A stretch of DNA of 64,000 nucleotides from Kibdelosporangium philippinense (lineage in GTDB: Bacteria > Actinomycetota > Actinomycetes > Mycobacteriales > Pseudonocardiaceae): contig NZ_JAJVCN010000001.1 in NCBI RefSeq assembly GCF_021390435.2, positions 1,488,001 to 1,552,000 on the forward strand. The letters are read 5' to 3'. A model generated the notes under the pieces. The model was not told the origin of the DNA. It did not search any database and saw nothing but the letters and a program-made list of their open reading frames with translations. The translations under genes and the position numbers were made by a program. Of this stretch, positions 34,769 to 44,200 are shown piece by piece (the first letter of the stretch is position 1; every line of letters starts with the position of its first letter).

Positions 34769-36085
34769 CAGCAGGCCGGTATGGCCGGTCATCGGCGGAT
34801 GAACCGCCGTTCCCGCGCTGAGTGTCAGGCGGGCGGCCAGCGCGGCCTGCAGCAGGCTCACGTCCGAGGTTCTGGTGGCGTCAAGGCCGGTGAGTTCCAG
34901 GATTTTGCGCAGCCGGTAGTCCACAGTGTTCGGATGAACGTGCAATTCGGTTGCTGTGGAACGCCTTCCGCTGGAACGCAGGAACGTCGTCAGCGTCTGC
35001 ATCAGCTCCTCGTTGCCTTCCAGCGGGCGCAGCACCGCGGCGAGGCGGTCGAGTGCCTCACTCGGCCGGGAAAGCTGGTATTCGAGCAGAACGTCGTCGA
35101 GTTGGTACACGCCAGGCGGTTTGCCGTAACGGATGGCCACATCCAGCACCTGCCTGGCAACTGCCAGCGCCGCCGCGACACCATCGGGACCGGCGGCGGC
35201 GACTCCCGCGGTGAGATCGGCGCCGGCGACCCGGCTGATGTCGGCGATCATCCGGCGCGGCCAGACCCAGTCCCGTGTGGACAACTCGGCCGCCGGTTTC
35301 GTACACGGCAGCAGGATGATTCCGCCCTCGGGAGTCAACGACGACAACACCGGGCCACGGGAGTGGCGTTCCAGTTCGGCCCGTGCCCGGCGCAGCTTGC
35401 GGCGCCCGGCGACGGCGGCGTCCACATCGGACGCTGTCTCGTCCGGGTGCGTGTCGAAGACCAGTGCCACGACGAAGAAGCACGGTGGCATCCGCAGACC
35501 TGCCTGCCCGGCCGCGATGTCGGCTGAGGCGCCGTTCACCAGCGCGGTGAGCAGTGTGTGCCGTGCGGAGTGTTCGTCGTCGAACATCGTCTGGCGTTCG
35601 TCGAGATATCCGGCGCCGACCGCGGGTGTCACGAGTTGGAGAAAACCCAGCGCCAGTGTGTTGACCGCCATCACGTCGTGCACCTCCTCCGGCCGGACCT
35701 CGGGCGTCATCGAACTCCACAGCACCTGGATACCGATGTGGTACGCGGTGAGCACCACGTCGATCGGAATGCCCTCCTCCGCCCTGCGCGCGGCGGATTC
35801 GCGGAAGAACTCCAGGTCCTCAGCGGTGGGCAGTTGCCGGGTACGCAGCACTGTCGCGAAAGCCCGCAGGGTCTGCTCGATCACGCCGGTGATGTCCCCG
35901 CTGAGTGCTTCGGCAGGCAACACGCGATAGGCCGGGATCCGCTTGGTGACCTCGGCGAGGACGAGCTCGGTGTACGCGGGCAGATCCGCGGTCAGCCGCT
36001 CGTGCAGTGGGCGCCCGCCAAGAACGAAGGGTGCTTTGTCATCCATTACAAACACCGGATCGAAATATTGGGAAATCGCCCACAT
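34754..36085 (-). CDS. PucR/CdaR-type helix-turn-helix regulator
   Basis: 443 residues. An N-terminal sensory helical domain (about 25-170) is followed by a GGDEF-like CdaR domain (190-330) and a C-terminal PucR helix-turn-helix: LMQTLTTFLRSSGRRSTATE then LHVHPNTVDYRLRKILELTG (about 370-415). These regulators control catabolic or secondary-metabolism genes. A later ATG at 36046 would remove 13 residues. The 80 nt upstream are AT-richer than the surroundings and hold its promoter. Confidence 0.88.
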   Translation of the reverse strand: MWAISQYFDPVFVMDDKAPFVLGGRPLHERLTADLPAYTELVLAEVTKRIPAYRVLPAEALSGDITGVIEQTLRAFATVLRTRQLPTAEDLEFFRESAARRAEEGIPIDVVLTAYHIGIQVLWSSMTPEVRPEEVHDVMAVNTLALGFLQLVTPAVGAGYLDERQTMFDDEHSARHTLLTALVNGASADIAAGQAGLRMPPCFFVVALVFDTHPDETASDVDAAVAGRRKLRRARAELERHSRGPVLSSLTPEGGIILLPCTKPAAELSTRDWVWPRRMIADISRVAGADLTAGVAAAGPDGVAAALAVARQVLDVAIRYGKPPGVYQLDDVLLEYQLSRPSEALDRLAAVLRPLEGNEELMQTLTTFLRSSGRRSTATELHVHPNTVDYRLRKILELTGLDATRTSDVSLLQAALAARLTLSAGTAVHPPMTGHTGLLRSGG

Positions 36086-36165
36086 CGCCTCCCGTGTTTA
36101 GTGATCAATCATTACACGAGTCGTTCCGAAGTCCAATTCGCCATCGACGCGGGCAACGAGCACGT

Positions 36166-37131
36166 CTAGAACCTCGGCATGCCGATGGCCGTGTGCGGCG
36201 AGTTCGGCGGCGCGGCGAAGCTGGCGTTGACGACGTAGAGCCGGTTGCCGAACGTGGCGACGGCGGTGGGGAAGTCGAACCGGGAATCACTGCTGCGGCT
36301 GACCACCCGTCCCGAGGTCCCGGAGCGGTCGATGTCCACTCTGGTCACTTGGTTGGCGAAGACTTGTGCCACGTAGAGACTGTTGCCGCGCCGCAGGATT
36401 CCGTCGTTGAAGTCCACCGATTCGCCGCCGAGATCGACCGCGGTGCTGTGCCCGGTGACAGGGTCGACCCGGTAGATCTTGCCGTCGGTCAAGTGCCCGA
36501 TCAGCAGCGCGCGGCCATCGGGCGTCGTGGTGATTCCGTTGCTGTTGAGCTGGTCTGGCATGTGTGGCATCGCGCCGCTCAGCGGGATCGTTGTGCAGGC
36601 AGCGGGTAGTTCGCCGAACCGGCCGAGCGGCAGCTTGTAGAACTGGTGTCGCAGGGCATCGGTGAACCAAGCAGCGTCACGGGTCAGCACGACGTCGTCG
36701 ACATAGCCGTTGCCCGTGAGCTGATAGGTGGCCAGCGTCCGGCCGGTTCGGGTGTCGATGACTCGCGCGTCGCCAGCGTCTCCTCCCGCGACGAACAGAC
36801 GGCCGTGGCTGTCGTCGACCTTCATCCCCAGTGCCATTCGCCCCGGGCCCGCTGCCAGCACACGGCCGCGTCCGTCGAGCAGGTTGACCTGGTAGATCGA
36901 GCCGTCCGCCATCGAGCCGAAGTACGCCGTCGGCCATGCGCCGACCGTGATCCCCTCTGGCCGCAATCCGTTCGGCAGCTGGAGTGTGGTGGGCAGCGGC
37001 TGGGTGGCGTGCGCGGTCGGTGCAGAGACGAGAGCGGCCGCCACGAGCGCGGCGACGCACAGTTTCCGGATCAGTGGTTCCCCCAGCTCTTGAGCGGATG
37101 CTGACGCCACGGTAGAGACAATTGCGGTCAC
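36166..37131 (-). CDS. secreted SMP-30/NHL-like beta-propeller protein
   Basis: 321 residues from a GTG at 37131; the true start may be nearer residue 20, where LIRKLCVAALVAAALVSAPT looks like a signal peptide. Repeated blades (NGLRPEGITVGAW, GRLFVAGGDAGDARVI, VDDVVLTRDAAWFTDALR, NSNGITTTPDGRALLIGHL, NDGILRRGNSLYVAQVFANQ) mark a six-bladed propeller of the SMP-30/gluconolactonase or superoxide-dismutase-like type. Function unknown; exported. Divergent from a TetR gene across a palindromic operator. Confidence 0.75.
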   Translation of the reverse strand: MTAIVSTVASASAQELGEPLIRKLCVAALVAAALVSAPTAHATQPLPTTLQLPNGLRPEGITVGAWPTAYFGSMADGSIYQVNLLDGRGRVLAAGPGRMALGMKVDDSHGRLFVAGGDAGDARVIDTRTGRTLATYQLTGNGYVDDVVLTRDAAWFTDALRHQFYKLPLGRFGELPAACTTIPLSGAMPHMPDQLNSNGITTTPDGRALLIGHLTDGKIYRVDPVTGHSTAVDLGGESVDFNDGILRRGNSLYVAQVFANQVTRVDIDRSGTSGRVVSRSSDSRFDFPTAVATFGNRLYVVNASFAAPPNSPHTAIGMPRF

Positions 37132-37162
37132 TTTGCGACCGCATTGGACCCGACCTACCGTG

Positions 37163-37189
37163 CTAACCTCTTACGCTGTAATGGGTTAG
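37163..37189. promoter_or_regulatory. 27-bp composite palindrome, TetR operator candidate
   Basis: CTAACC (37163-37168) and GGTTAG (37184-37189) flank the perfect TTACGCTGTAA (37171-37181); all share one centre at 37176. It sits between the divergent SMP-30-like and TetR genes and just before the TetR ribosome site (AGGAG, 37188-37192). Confidence 0.7.
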
Positions 37190-37198
37190 GAGTTGTGT

Positions 37199-38023
37199 GT
37201 GGTTGTTTACGCTGGTCAGGGCGATGTCAAGCGGACGATGGCCCTGTTGTGGCGGGTGTCGCCCGAGCAGCAGAAGGTCAACCCTGGCCCCAAGCAAGGG
37301 CTCACTGTCGACGAGATCGTCGACGCGGCCATCGAACTCGCCGACGCGGAAGGCATGAACGCGGTCTCCATGCGGACCGTCGGCAAGCTGCTCGGCCGCA
37401 GCGGGATGGCGCTCTATACCTACGTTCCCAGCAAAAGTGAGCTCGTTGACCTCATGTACGACCGCGCGCTCGGCGAGCTGTCGACCGAGTACGACTTTGA
37501 GCAAGGCTGGCGTGCGGCAGTGCTTGCATGGGCCGACGATTATTGGGGTTTCCTGCTCAGGCACCCGTGGGTGTTGCAGGTGTCGTCGGCGCGGCCGGTG
37601 TTGGGGCCCAACGAGTTCGCGTCCGTTGAACGGCTCGTCCGGTTGTTCGATGGCGTGGGATTGCCTGCGCTCGAACAGCGCCGGATCGTGGGGACGCTGT
37701 CAAACTTCGTGCGCGGTGCCGCGCAGATGGTCGCCGAGTCGCGGCAGGCGCAGATCGCCACTGGAGTGTCCGATGAGGACTGGTGGTACACCCGTTCTGC
37801 TGCCCTGCAAGAGATCGTGCCGGACCTTGACGACCGGTTTCCCTCGGTGGCCCGGGTCGAAGCCGAGGGCGCGACGCCGGTCGACCAGTGCGACGAAAAG
37901 CCTTACCTGGAAAGGGAAGCCGCCGAGACCTTCAAGGCCGGTCTCGTGGTGATCCTTGACGGTGTCGAAGCCGCCATTACGAAGGAATCGGCGAACGCCG
38001 CGGATTCTCCTTGTGCCACTTGA
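37199..38023 (+). CDS. TetR-family regulator (TetR_C_1 type)
   Basis: About 274 residues from the GTG at 37199, 6 nt after AGGAG; a TTG at 37193 and an ATG at 37238 are alternatives. HTH: LTVDEIVDAAIELADAEGMN and SMRTVGKLLGRSGMALYTYV. The C-terminal ligand domain contains WADDYWGFLLRHPWVLQVSS as in tetracycline-repressor-like class 1 proteins. It should bind the palindrome just upstream and regulate itself and the divergent secreted propeller gene. Tail overlaps the epimerase gene by 47 nt. Confidence 0.88.
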   Translation: MVVYAGQGDVKRTMALLWRVSPEQQKVNPGPKQGLTVDEIVDAAIELADAEGMNAVSMRTVGKLLGRSGMALYTYVPSKSELVDLMYDRALGELSTEYDFEQGWRAAVLAWADDYWGFLLRHPWVLQVSSARPVLGPNEFASVERLVRLFDGVGLPALEQRRIVGTLSNFVRGAAQMVAESRQAQIATGVSDEDWWYTRSAALQEIVPDLDDRFPSVARVEAEGATPVDQCDEKPYLEREAAETFKAGLVVILDGVEAAITKESANAADSPCAT

Positions 38024-38891
38024 GCGTACGGGCAATTCCTTCGGTCAACTCCATCGCCGTGCCGCCGAACCGAGCGGTGAACTTGGTCGAGTCCACAAGG
38101 AACGGTTGCTCGAACTGGTAGAGGATCTCCGCGCCATGTTTGGCCACTGTGGACACCAACCCGAGTGTTTTCGCCATCTTCACCGGCAATGCGCGGAGTT
38201 TGTCCCTCCCGGCGATCGCCGCGAACTTCCGTGCGGTGGTCGGTTCGCTTGACGGCACGTGCCAGACCTCGCCCCATGAGCCAGGTTCGGCCGCGAGCGT
38301 GACCATGGTCTTGGCGAAGTCGTCGATGTACGTCGGCGTGATCGGCAGATCCGGATTGCCGAACCACATCGGCCGCTTGCCCGCGAACATCGGCGATCCG
38401 AACAGGGATTCCACCTTCGGGCCGTAAAGTTCGCCTGCCCGCGCGATCGCTACCTGCGCGTCGCCGCGTAGGTGCGCGGTCAGCAACATGTCCGCTAGCC
38501 AGGCGCGCAGCAACCCGAGATTGGACACGGGCAGCGACGGCGTGTCCTCGGTCATCGGCCCGTCGACCTTGCCGTACATCCATGTGTCATCGGCGAAAAC
38601 CAGTACCGCGCCCGCCGAGCCGGCCGCCCTGATCAGCGACTGCTGAACCCGCGGGTACACCTCCAGCCACTCGGGCAGTGGCGGGCGGACGCAGTTGTAC
38701 ACGGCCGTCGCGCCAGCGCAGACCTCGCGCATCTGCTTCGCGTCCGCCGCGTTCGCCGCGACCAATTCGACTCCCTCGGGCACCCCGGCCCGTCCGCTGC
38801 GGTTGACCGCGCGGACCTTCTCGCCGCGTGCCAGCAGTTCCCTGACCACAACCGAGCCTGTGGCGCCGGTGGCGCCCACGATTACGTGCAT
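37977..38891 (-). CDS. NAD(P)-dependent epimerase/dehydratase-like protein
   Basis: 304 residues. N-terminal Rossmann motif MHVIVGATGATGSVVVRELL, followed by RAVNRSGR and an extended-SDR layout. The catalytic YxxxK is not evident, so it may be an atypical SDR such as a NAD(P)H-binding regulator or reductase. First gene of a divergon with a TetR regulator; a perfect 11-bp-arm palindrome lies between them, so it is likely repressed by that regulator. Confidence 0.8.
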   Translation of the reverse strand: MHVIVGATGATGSVVVRELLARGEKVRAVNRSGRAGVPEGVELVAANAADAKQMREVCAGATAVYNCVRPPLPEWLEVYPRVQQSLIRAAGSAGAVLVFADDTWMYGKVDGPMTEDTPSLPVSNLGLLRAWLADMLLTAHLRGDAQVAIARAGELYGPKVESLFGSPMFAGKRPMWFGNPDLPITPTYIDDFAKTMVTLAAEPGSWGEVWHVPSSEPTTARKFAAIAGRDKLRALPVKMAKTLGLVSTVAKHGAEILYQFEQPFLVDSTKFTARFGGTAMELTEGIARTLKWHKENPRRSPIPS

Positions 38892-38900
38892 TGCTCCTCC

Positions 38901-38926
38901 ATTCCGCTACACTACTGTAGCGGAAT
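38901..38926. promoter_or_regulatory. TetR operator: 11-bp perfect arms
   Basis: ATTCCGCTACA (38901-38911) and TGTAGCGGAAT (38916-38926) with a 4-nt centre, between the divergent epimerase (start 38891) and TetR (start 38944) genes. It is the classical spacing for repression of both. Confidence 0.85.
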
Positions 38927-38943
38927 CGGTGGAAGGGCGCGTG

Positions 38944-39516
38944 ATGGCTCGGTTACAGGACAAACAGTTGGACGACGCGATCAGCCGGGCCACCCTCCGG
39001 CTGCTCGGCGAGGTCGGCTTCGAACGGCTGAGCATCGCCGCGGTCGCCACCCAGGCAGGCACCGCGCGGACGTCGATCTACCGGCGATGGCCGGACAAGG
39101 AAGCGTTAGTGCTCGCGGCGGTCCGGCACGAGTTCGCGAACCCCGTTGACGAGATCGACACCGGAACCCTGCGCGGCGACCTCCTTGGCCAGGCGCAAAC
39201 GTTGGCCGACAGGCTCAGAAGTCAGGCAGGTGTGCTGTCGGGGCTGCTGATCGCGATACGTGACAACGGCGAGTTGGGGCGCCTGGTCCGGGAGAGCATC
39301 ATCGAACGAGACCGCCGGATCATGACCGTGGCCATCGACCGGGCGACCGCGCGTGGCGAACTCGGCGGACCGGTCGACGACATCGTCACCATGGTCCCGA
39401 TATCGCTGCTGTTCGCGCGGCTCATGCTGCTGGACGAGCCACTCGACGCCGCCTACCTGATCCGGATGGTGGACAAGGTCGTCATGCCGACGTTCCAGGC
39501 ATATCGTGCGGCATGA
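38944..39516 (+). CDS. TetR-family regulator
   Basis: 190 residues from the ATG at 38944 (a GTG at 38941 also fits). [23 protein letters not shown] and [20 protein letters not shown]. The C-terminal TetR_C_16/AcrR-like domain follows. Divergent from the epimerase and overlapping the dioxygenase by 4 nt (ATGA), so it forms an operon with the latter. The palindrome at 38901-38926 is its probable operator. Confidence 0.9.
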   Translation: MARLQDKQLDDAISRATLRLLGEVGFERLSIAAVATQAGTARTSIYRRWPDKEALVLAAVRHEFANPVDEIDTGTLRGDLLGQAQTLADRLRSQAGVLSGLLIAIRDNGELGRLVRESIIERDRRIMTVAIDRATARGELGGPVDDIVTMVPISLLFARLMLLDEPLDAAYLIRMVDKVVMPTFQAYRAA

Positions 39517-40427
39517 GCATTCCCGTGATATCACTGCACGCCGCGCCCGAGCAGATCGGCGAGGCGTGCCGGACCCACGGCTTCTTCTACGTCACGGACC
39601 ACGGGGTCGACGAGGACCTGCAAAGGCGCATCGAGCAGCAGAGCCGCGAGTTCTTCGCCGAGGACCTCGACACCAAGATGCGCATCCGGATGGAGCTCGG
39701 TGGCCGTGCCTGGCGCGGATACTTCCCGGTCGGTGACGAGCTCACGTCCGGCGAACCGGACCGCAAGGAAGGCCTGTATTTCGGCGCCGAACTGCCGCCG
39801 AGTGACCGGCCGCTGCATGGCCCCAACCTGTTCCCGTCAGACGAGTTCCGCACCACGGTTCTCGCGTACATGGCGGCTCTGACCGGCGTCGGCCACGCCC
39901 TGATGCGCGGCATCGCGCTGAGCCTGGGTCTCGACAGCGAGTACTTCGCCGACCGGTACACGCGGGACCCACTGATCCTGTTCCGGATCTTCAACTATCC
40001 GCCCGGCGGTGCCGAGGCGTGGGGCGTCGGTGAGCACACGGATTACGGCCTGCTCACGATCCTCAAGCAGGACCATCACGGCGGCTTGCAGGTGAAGTCC
40101 CAGGACACGTGGATCGACGCCGAGCCGATCCCGGGCACGTTCGTGTGCAACATCGGCGACATACTCGACCGGCTCACCGGCGGGCTGTACCGCTCGACCC
40201 CGCATCGCGTGGTCGGCACGCGTGACCACGACCGGCTGTCCTGGCCGTTCTTCTTCGACCCGAACTTCGACGCCGATGTCCGAGCTGTCGGCCAACGGGT
40301 CCTTGCTACCGAGCCGCGTTGGGACGGCGCCGACGTGCACGAGTTCGAAGGCACGTACGGCGACTACCTGCTGGCCAAGGTCTCCAAGGTGTTTCCCCAG
40401 CTCACGGACAAAATCCAAAAATCTTGA
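39513..40427 (+). CDS. 2-oxoglutarate/Fe(II)-dependent dioxygenase (isopenicillin-N-synthase family)
   Basis: 304 residues. DIOX_N region [20 protein letters not shown], then the iron-binding triad His175-x-Asp177 (GEHTDYG) and His231 (RSTPHRV), and the 2-oxoglutarate-binding RLS (Arg241, Ser243). All residues are present, so it should be active on an unknown small molecule. Cotranscribed with the TetR gene; together with the divergent epimerase it may form a small detoxification or tailoring unit. Confidence 0.9.
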   Translation: MSIPVISLHAAPEQIGEACRTHGFFYVTDHGVDEDLQRRIEQQSREFFAEDLDTKMRIRMELGGRAWRGYFPVGDELTSGEPDRKEGLYFGAELPPSDRPLHGPNLFPSDEFRTTVLAYMAALTGVGHALMRGIALSLGLDSEYFADRYTRDPLILFRIFNYPPGGAEAWGVGEHTDYGLLTILKQDHHGGLQVKSQDTWIDAEPIPGTFVCNIGDILDRLTGGLYRSTPHRVVGTRDHDRLSWPFFFDPNFDADVRAVGQRVLATEPRWDGADVHEFEGTYGDYLLAKVSKVFPQLTDKIQKS

Positions 40428-40435
40428 CTGTCCAC

Positions 40436-40549
40436 ATGTCCTGCCCGCGTTGTGGCGACGGCCGCAGCGCTGCGACCCAGCGGCTGGAGCCGGCCTGCGA
40501 GTCGAGCCTGACTTACACCAAGGGACGCCGGGTAGCGCTGGCGAGCTGA
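40436..40549 (+). other. possible 37-residue Cys-pair peptide
   Basis: An ATG at 40436 opens a 37-codon frame beginning MSCPRCGDGRSAATQR. It has a single CxxC and no ribosome site, and sits in the 167-nt gap between the dioxygenase and the response regulator. It may be a chance frame or a decayed zinc-ribbon remnant. Downstream of it, TGTAGGGGA is repeated twice (40553-40575) just before the response-regulator gene. Confidence 0.2.
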
Positions 40550-40594
40550 CCCGTTGTAGGGGATCTGTAGGGGACACAGCGCACTGTTGGGGAT

Positions 40595-41158
40595 ATGAAG
40601 GTCGTTCTGGCGGACAGCCACCCGATTGTCCGGTGTGGATTGAAGGCGATGCTCGCCAATGCGGGCGACATCGATGTCGTGGCCGATGTGGACAGCGCGG
40701 AGGCGGCGATCCCGGTGATCGCCAAGCACCGGCCCGAAGTACTGGTCAGCGAAATTCCTGTGCAGGTGAAGGGAACCGCGGTTGTCGTGTTCACGACCCG
40801 CGACGACGAGCACGCCATCCGGTCAGCGATCAAAGCGGGCGTCCGTGGATACATCCTGAAGACCGCGGATGACACGGAACTCGTCCGTGCCATCCGCAGC
40901 GCCGCGGCGGGCGAGCTCATCATTGGCCGCGCCGTTGCGCCCCGGCTGGCGGGGGTCTTCCAGCTGATCGAGCAGCCTTTCGCGACTCTCACCGACCGCC
41001 AACGGCAGGTCGCCGACCTGGTGGCGGGTGGTCTCGGCAACCACGCCATCGCCACCCGCCTAGGCCTGACCCCGAAGACGGTCCGCAATCACATCTCGCA
41101 GATCCTCACCACCCTCGGCCTGCCGACGAGAGCCGAGTTGTGCCAGATGGCCTCGTGA
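40595..41158 (+). CDS. atypical LuxR/NarL-type response regulator
   Basis: 187 residues. The receiver domain (1-115) keeps Asp7, Thr67/68 and Lys89 (GYILKTAD), but the phospho-acceptor position in PEVLVSEIPV is Glu53 instead of Asp, and the second acidic residue next to Asp7 is Ser. The LuxR HTH at the C-terminus is intact: LTDRQRQVADLVAGGLGNHA and LGLTPKTVRNHISQILTTLG. It has no adjacent kinase. The Glu may mimic phospho-Asp and make the protein constitutively active or controlled in another way. Confidence 0.88.
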   Translation: MKVVLADSHPIVRCGLKAMLANAGDIDVVADVDSAEAAIPVIAKHRPEVLVSEIPVQVKGTAVVVFTTRDDEHAIRSAIKAGVRGYILKTADDTELVRAIRSAAAGELIIGRAVAPRLAGVFQLIEQPFATLTDRQRQVADLVAGGLGNHAIATRLGLTPKTVRNHISQILTTLGLPTRAELCQMAS

Positions 41159-41161
41159 CCT

Positions 41162-41203
41162 CGTGAGTGGTTATTCGTGTTAGAACACGGCTAACCACTC
41201 ACG
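41162..41203. terminator. 42-nt repeated hairpin, copy 2 (bidirectional)
   Basis: The same CGTGAGTGGTTA stem as at 12070-12111, with its complement at 41192-41203 and an inner CGTGTT/AACACG stem. It lies between the convergent response regulator (stop 41156-41158) and the ThuA-type gene (stop at 41199-41201), serving both. Confidence 0.8.
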
Positions 41204-44200
41204 ACCGGTATTTTTCCGCCAGTGCTCTGGCATCCCGGTCCAGCAAGATCGAGACTTCCTTGTCGGGTACCGTCATCCGGACATTGATCCGGAACTCGGT
41301 CAGCACCATCGAAGCCGCGTGCCCGCGTCCCTCGTTCGCCAGCTGCTCGGCCCGGTCGATCATCGGAATCAGATCCCGCTCCCGGTCGGGTGCGAACCGC
41401 CGGACCAGTGTCCGCAGATCCTGCGCGGAAGTCGTGACCGTGAAAGCGATCCGGTACAGCGACGTGCGCCCGGCCCGGTCGTAGGCGAGGACCTCGACCG
41501 AATGCCCAGCAAGCGCTAGCTTGTGCAAGGACAACGGCCCGGACGCGAGCGGGACCCCGTCGAGTTTCGCCTCACGATAGGCCAACCCGGAACCGGCATC
41601 CGTGGCATTCCATGCGATCGTGACCTGCTGCGAAGACCCGTAAGTCCCACCAGGATCGATCCCGGAGAAAGACAACTCGGGCGACACAGTGTCCACCTTG
41701 AACTCGGCTACCCGCTCAACCTCGACATTGCCCGAGGTGTCCGTGGACCGGTATCGCACGGCATGCGTGCCATCCGACACCGTGAACGGCTCCGTGTAAC
41801 GAGCCCACGCTCCACCGTCCACACTGTACTCAGTGGATTCGACGTCCGAATCGTCGCTGGCCGCGAGCGTCACCTTTGGCGCAGTGATGTACCAACCATC
41901 CTTGCCGTCAGGCTGGGTCGTGGTCAGCACGGTCTGCGGCGCCCGACGGTCAACGACTCCGTCGCCGACGAATGTCATCGAGTCCACATAGAACAGGCTC
42001 GGTCGATCGCCACGGAACACCAGGAACAACTCCGTTGTCCCAGCCGGGCGCGCAATGTCCACAGCAGGCAGCAACACATAGTTGTCCCAGCCGCCAGTGT
42101 TCGGCACCGGAACGGTCGCGACGAGCGGGCCGGTGGTCGATCCGGCACGAAGCTCGACCGTGCCACCGCCGAACGGTGACGAGACACGCAGCCGGACCTG
42201 GTCGATCCCGGTGAAGTTGACCGGCTTGAAGGAGATCCAGTCACCGTCCGAGATGTCGCCGATCCGACGTCCTGACTCCGCGTCCGCTTGCGACACGACC
42301 CGGATGCCGGACGAGTCGTTGTAGTACTCGGCCTGCTTGTGCTTGGGCTGCAACACATGTGTAGCCCGTGCGGTCAGCGGCGGCACTCCCATGTTGCCGT
42401 TGTCGGTGTAGGAACTGTCGACCGAGTAGAAGATGTTCGCGTCCGCGTGCCCGGAGTCGAGCACGGTCGGGAACGATCCCCGGCACGCCTTGATCGGGTC
42501 CGTCGGATGCGCGTGCGCATCGTGTCCCAAGGCCGGGCTGACGGTCACCCTGGCACAGTCGATCCGCTGGTCTTCCGGATCGCTGACGTGGATGTTGAAC
42601 GGTACCCGGTCGCCGAAGTCGAACATGCCACCGTTCACCGGTCGCGCGATCGACACCGTCGGCGTGGTGTTGCCGACCGAGACCGTGACGTTGGTCGATC
42701 CGGTTTTCCCTGTCGCGTCAGCGACTTCCAAATGCACGTTGTACGCGCCACGAGCGTTGAAAGTGTGCGTTGGATTGGCCTCAGTGGACGAACCACCGTC
42801 GCCGAATGTCCATTTGTAGGACAACGCGGTGCCTTCAGGATCGCTCGATCCCACGCTGGAGAAGTTCACTTGCAGCGGCACGCCGCCGGAAGTCGGCGTT
42901 GCCGTTGCCTTGGCGACCGGACGACGGTTGCCCTGCGAATAGTCGATCCGGTACAGGCCGGAATCGGGGTTGTCACGGCCATAACCGCCGCCCCACTCCA
43001 ACAGGTACATCGCCCCATCAGGACCGAACTGCATGTCCATGGGCGCCAAGGTCTTCTGGCTGGCGTACCACTGGTCGATCTTCAACAGCGACCCTTGCGA
43101 GTCGAGGCCGAAGTTGAAGATCTTGTTGCGTGCCCATTCGTAGAAGAAGGGTTTTCCGTCGTAGTACGCCGGGAACTTGCGTTCCGACTGCAGGTTCGGG
43201 TCGAATCGGTAGACCGGACCGGCCATCGGCGCACCGCCGCCGGTCGCCAGTTCGGGGAATTGTGGCGAGGCGCCGTAGCCGTACCAGACTTCAGCGGCCT
43301 TGGCTGGCGGAAGATCCGTCAGTCCGGTGTTGTTTGGGGAATCGTTCTTCAGCGCCGCACAGTCGAACTTGGCGCCAGAAGTGTTCGTGGCGAAGTCGAA
43401 ATCGTTGTACGGCACGTTGTTCGCCACACAGTACGGCCAGCCGTAATAGCCGGGCGAGCGGATGATGTTCCACTCCACCATGCCGTCCGGGCCTCGATTC
43501 GGGTCGGCAGTGCGGGCGTCTGGCCCGTAGTCGGCCGCGTAGATCGTGCCGTCAATGTCCACGGAGAACCGGAACGAGTTGCGGAAACCCATGGCGTAGA
43601 TCTCGGGCTTGGTCTTCACCGTGCCCGGCGCGAACATGTTGCCTTGCGGAATCGAGTACCCGCCGGCGGCTTCCGGCTTGATCCGGAGGATCTTGCCGCG
43701 CAGGTCGTTGGTGTTCGCCGACGTCTTCTGCGCGTCGAAAAGGTCGCGGTCCGGCCGTTCGTCGATCGGCGCGTAACCACTGGACTGGAACGGATTCGTG
43801 TCGTCGCCGACGCCGATGTACAGGTTCCCACCAGGCCCGAAGGTCAGGTAGCCGCCGGTGTGCCCCGGTTCCTGCCTGCGGGACGCGGGCACGTCGATGA
43901 TCTTCACCTCGGACGCCCGGTCGATGTGGTTGCCGTGCGCGGTGAACCGCGAAACCCGGTTGATCTCCGCGTCGCCCGGCGGCGAGTAATTGACGTAGAT
44001 CCAATGGTTGGTGGCGAACGCCGGATCGACCGCGATGCCGACAATGCCGTCCTCGCCACCGGAGTACGTCGGCAATTCCATCGCGACCGGATTGGTGCCA
44101 GTCGTCGGGTCGTAAACCTTGACCTGGCCCAAAATCTCGGTGTAATAGACCCGGCCGTCGGGCGCCACGGTCAGCGCGGTCGGGGCCTTGGTGTTGGTGT

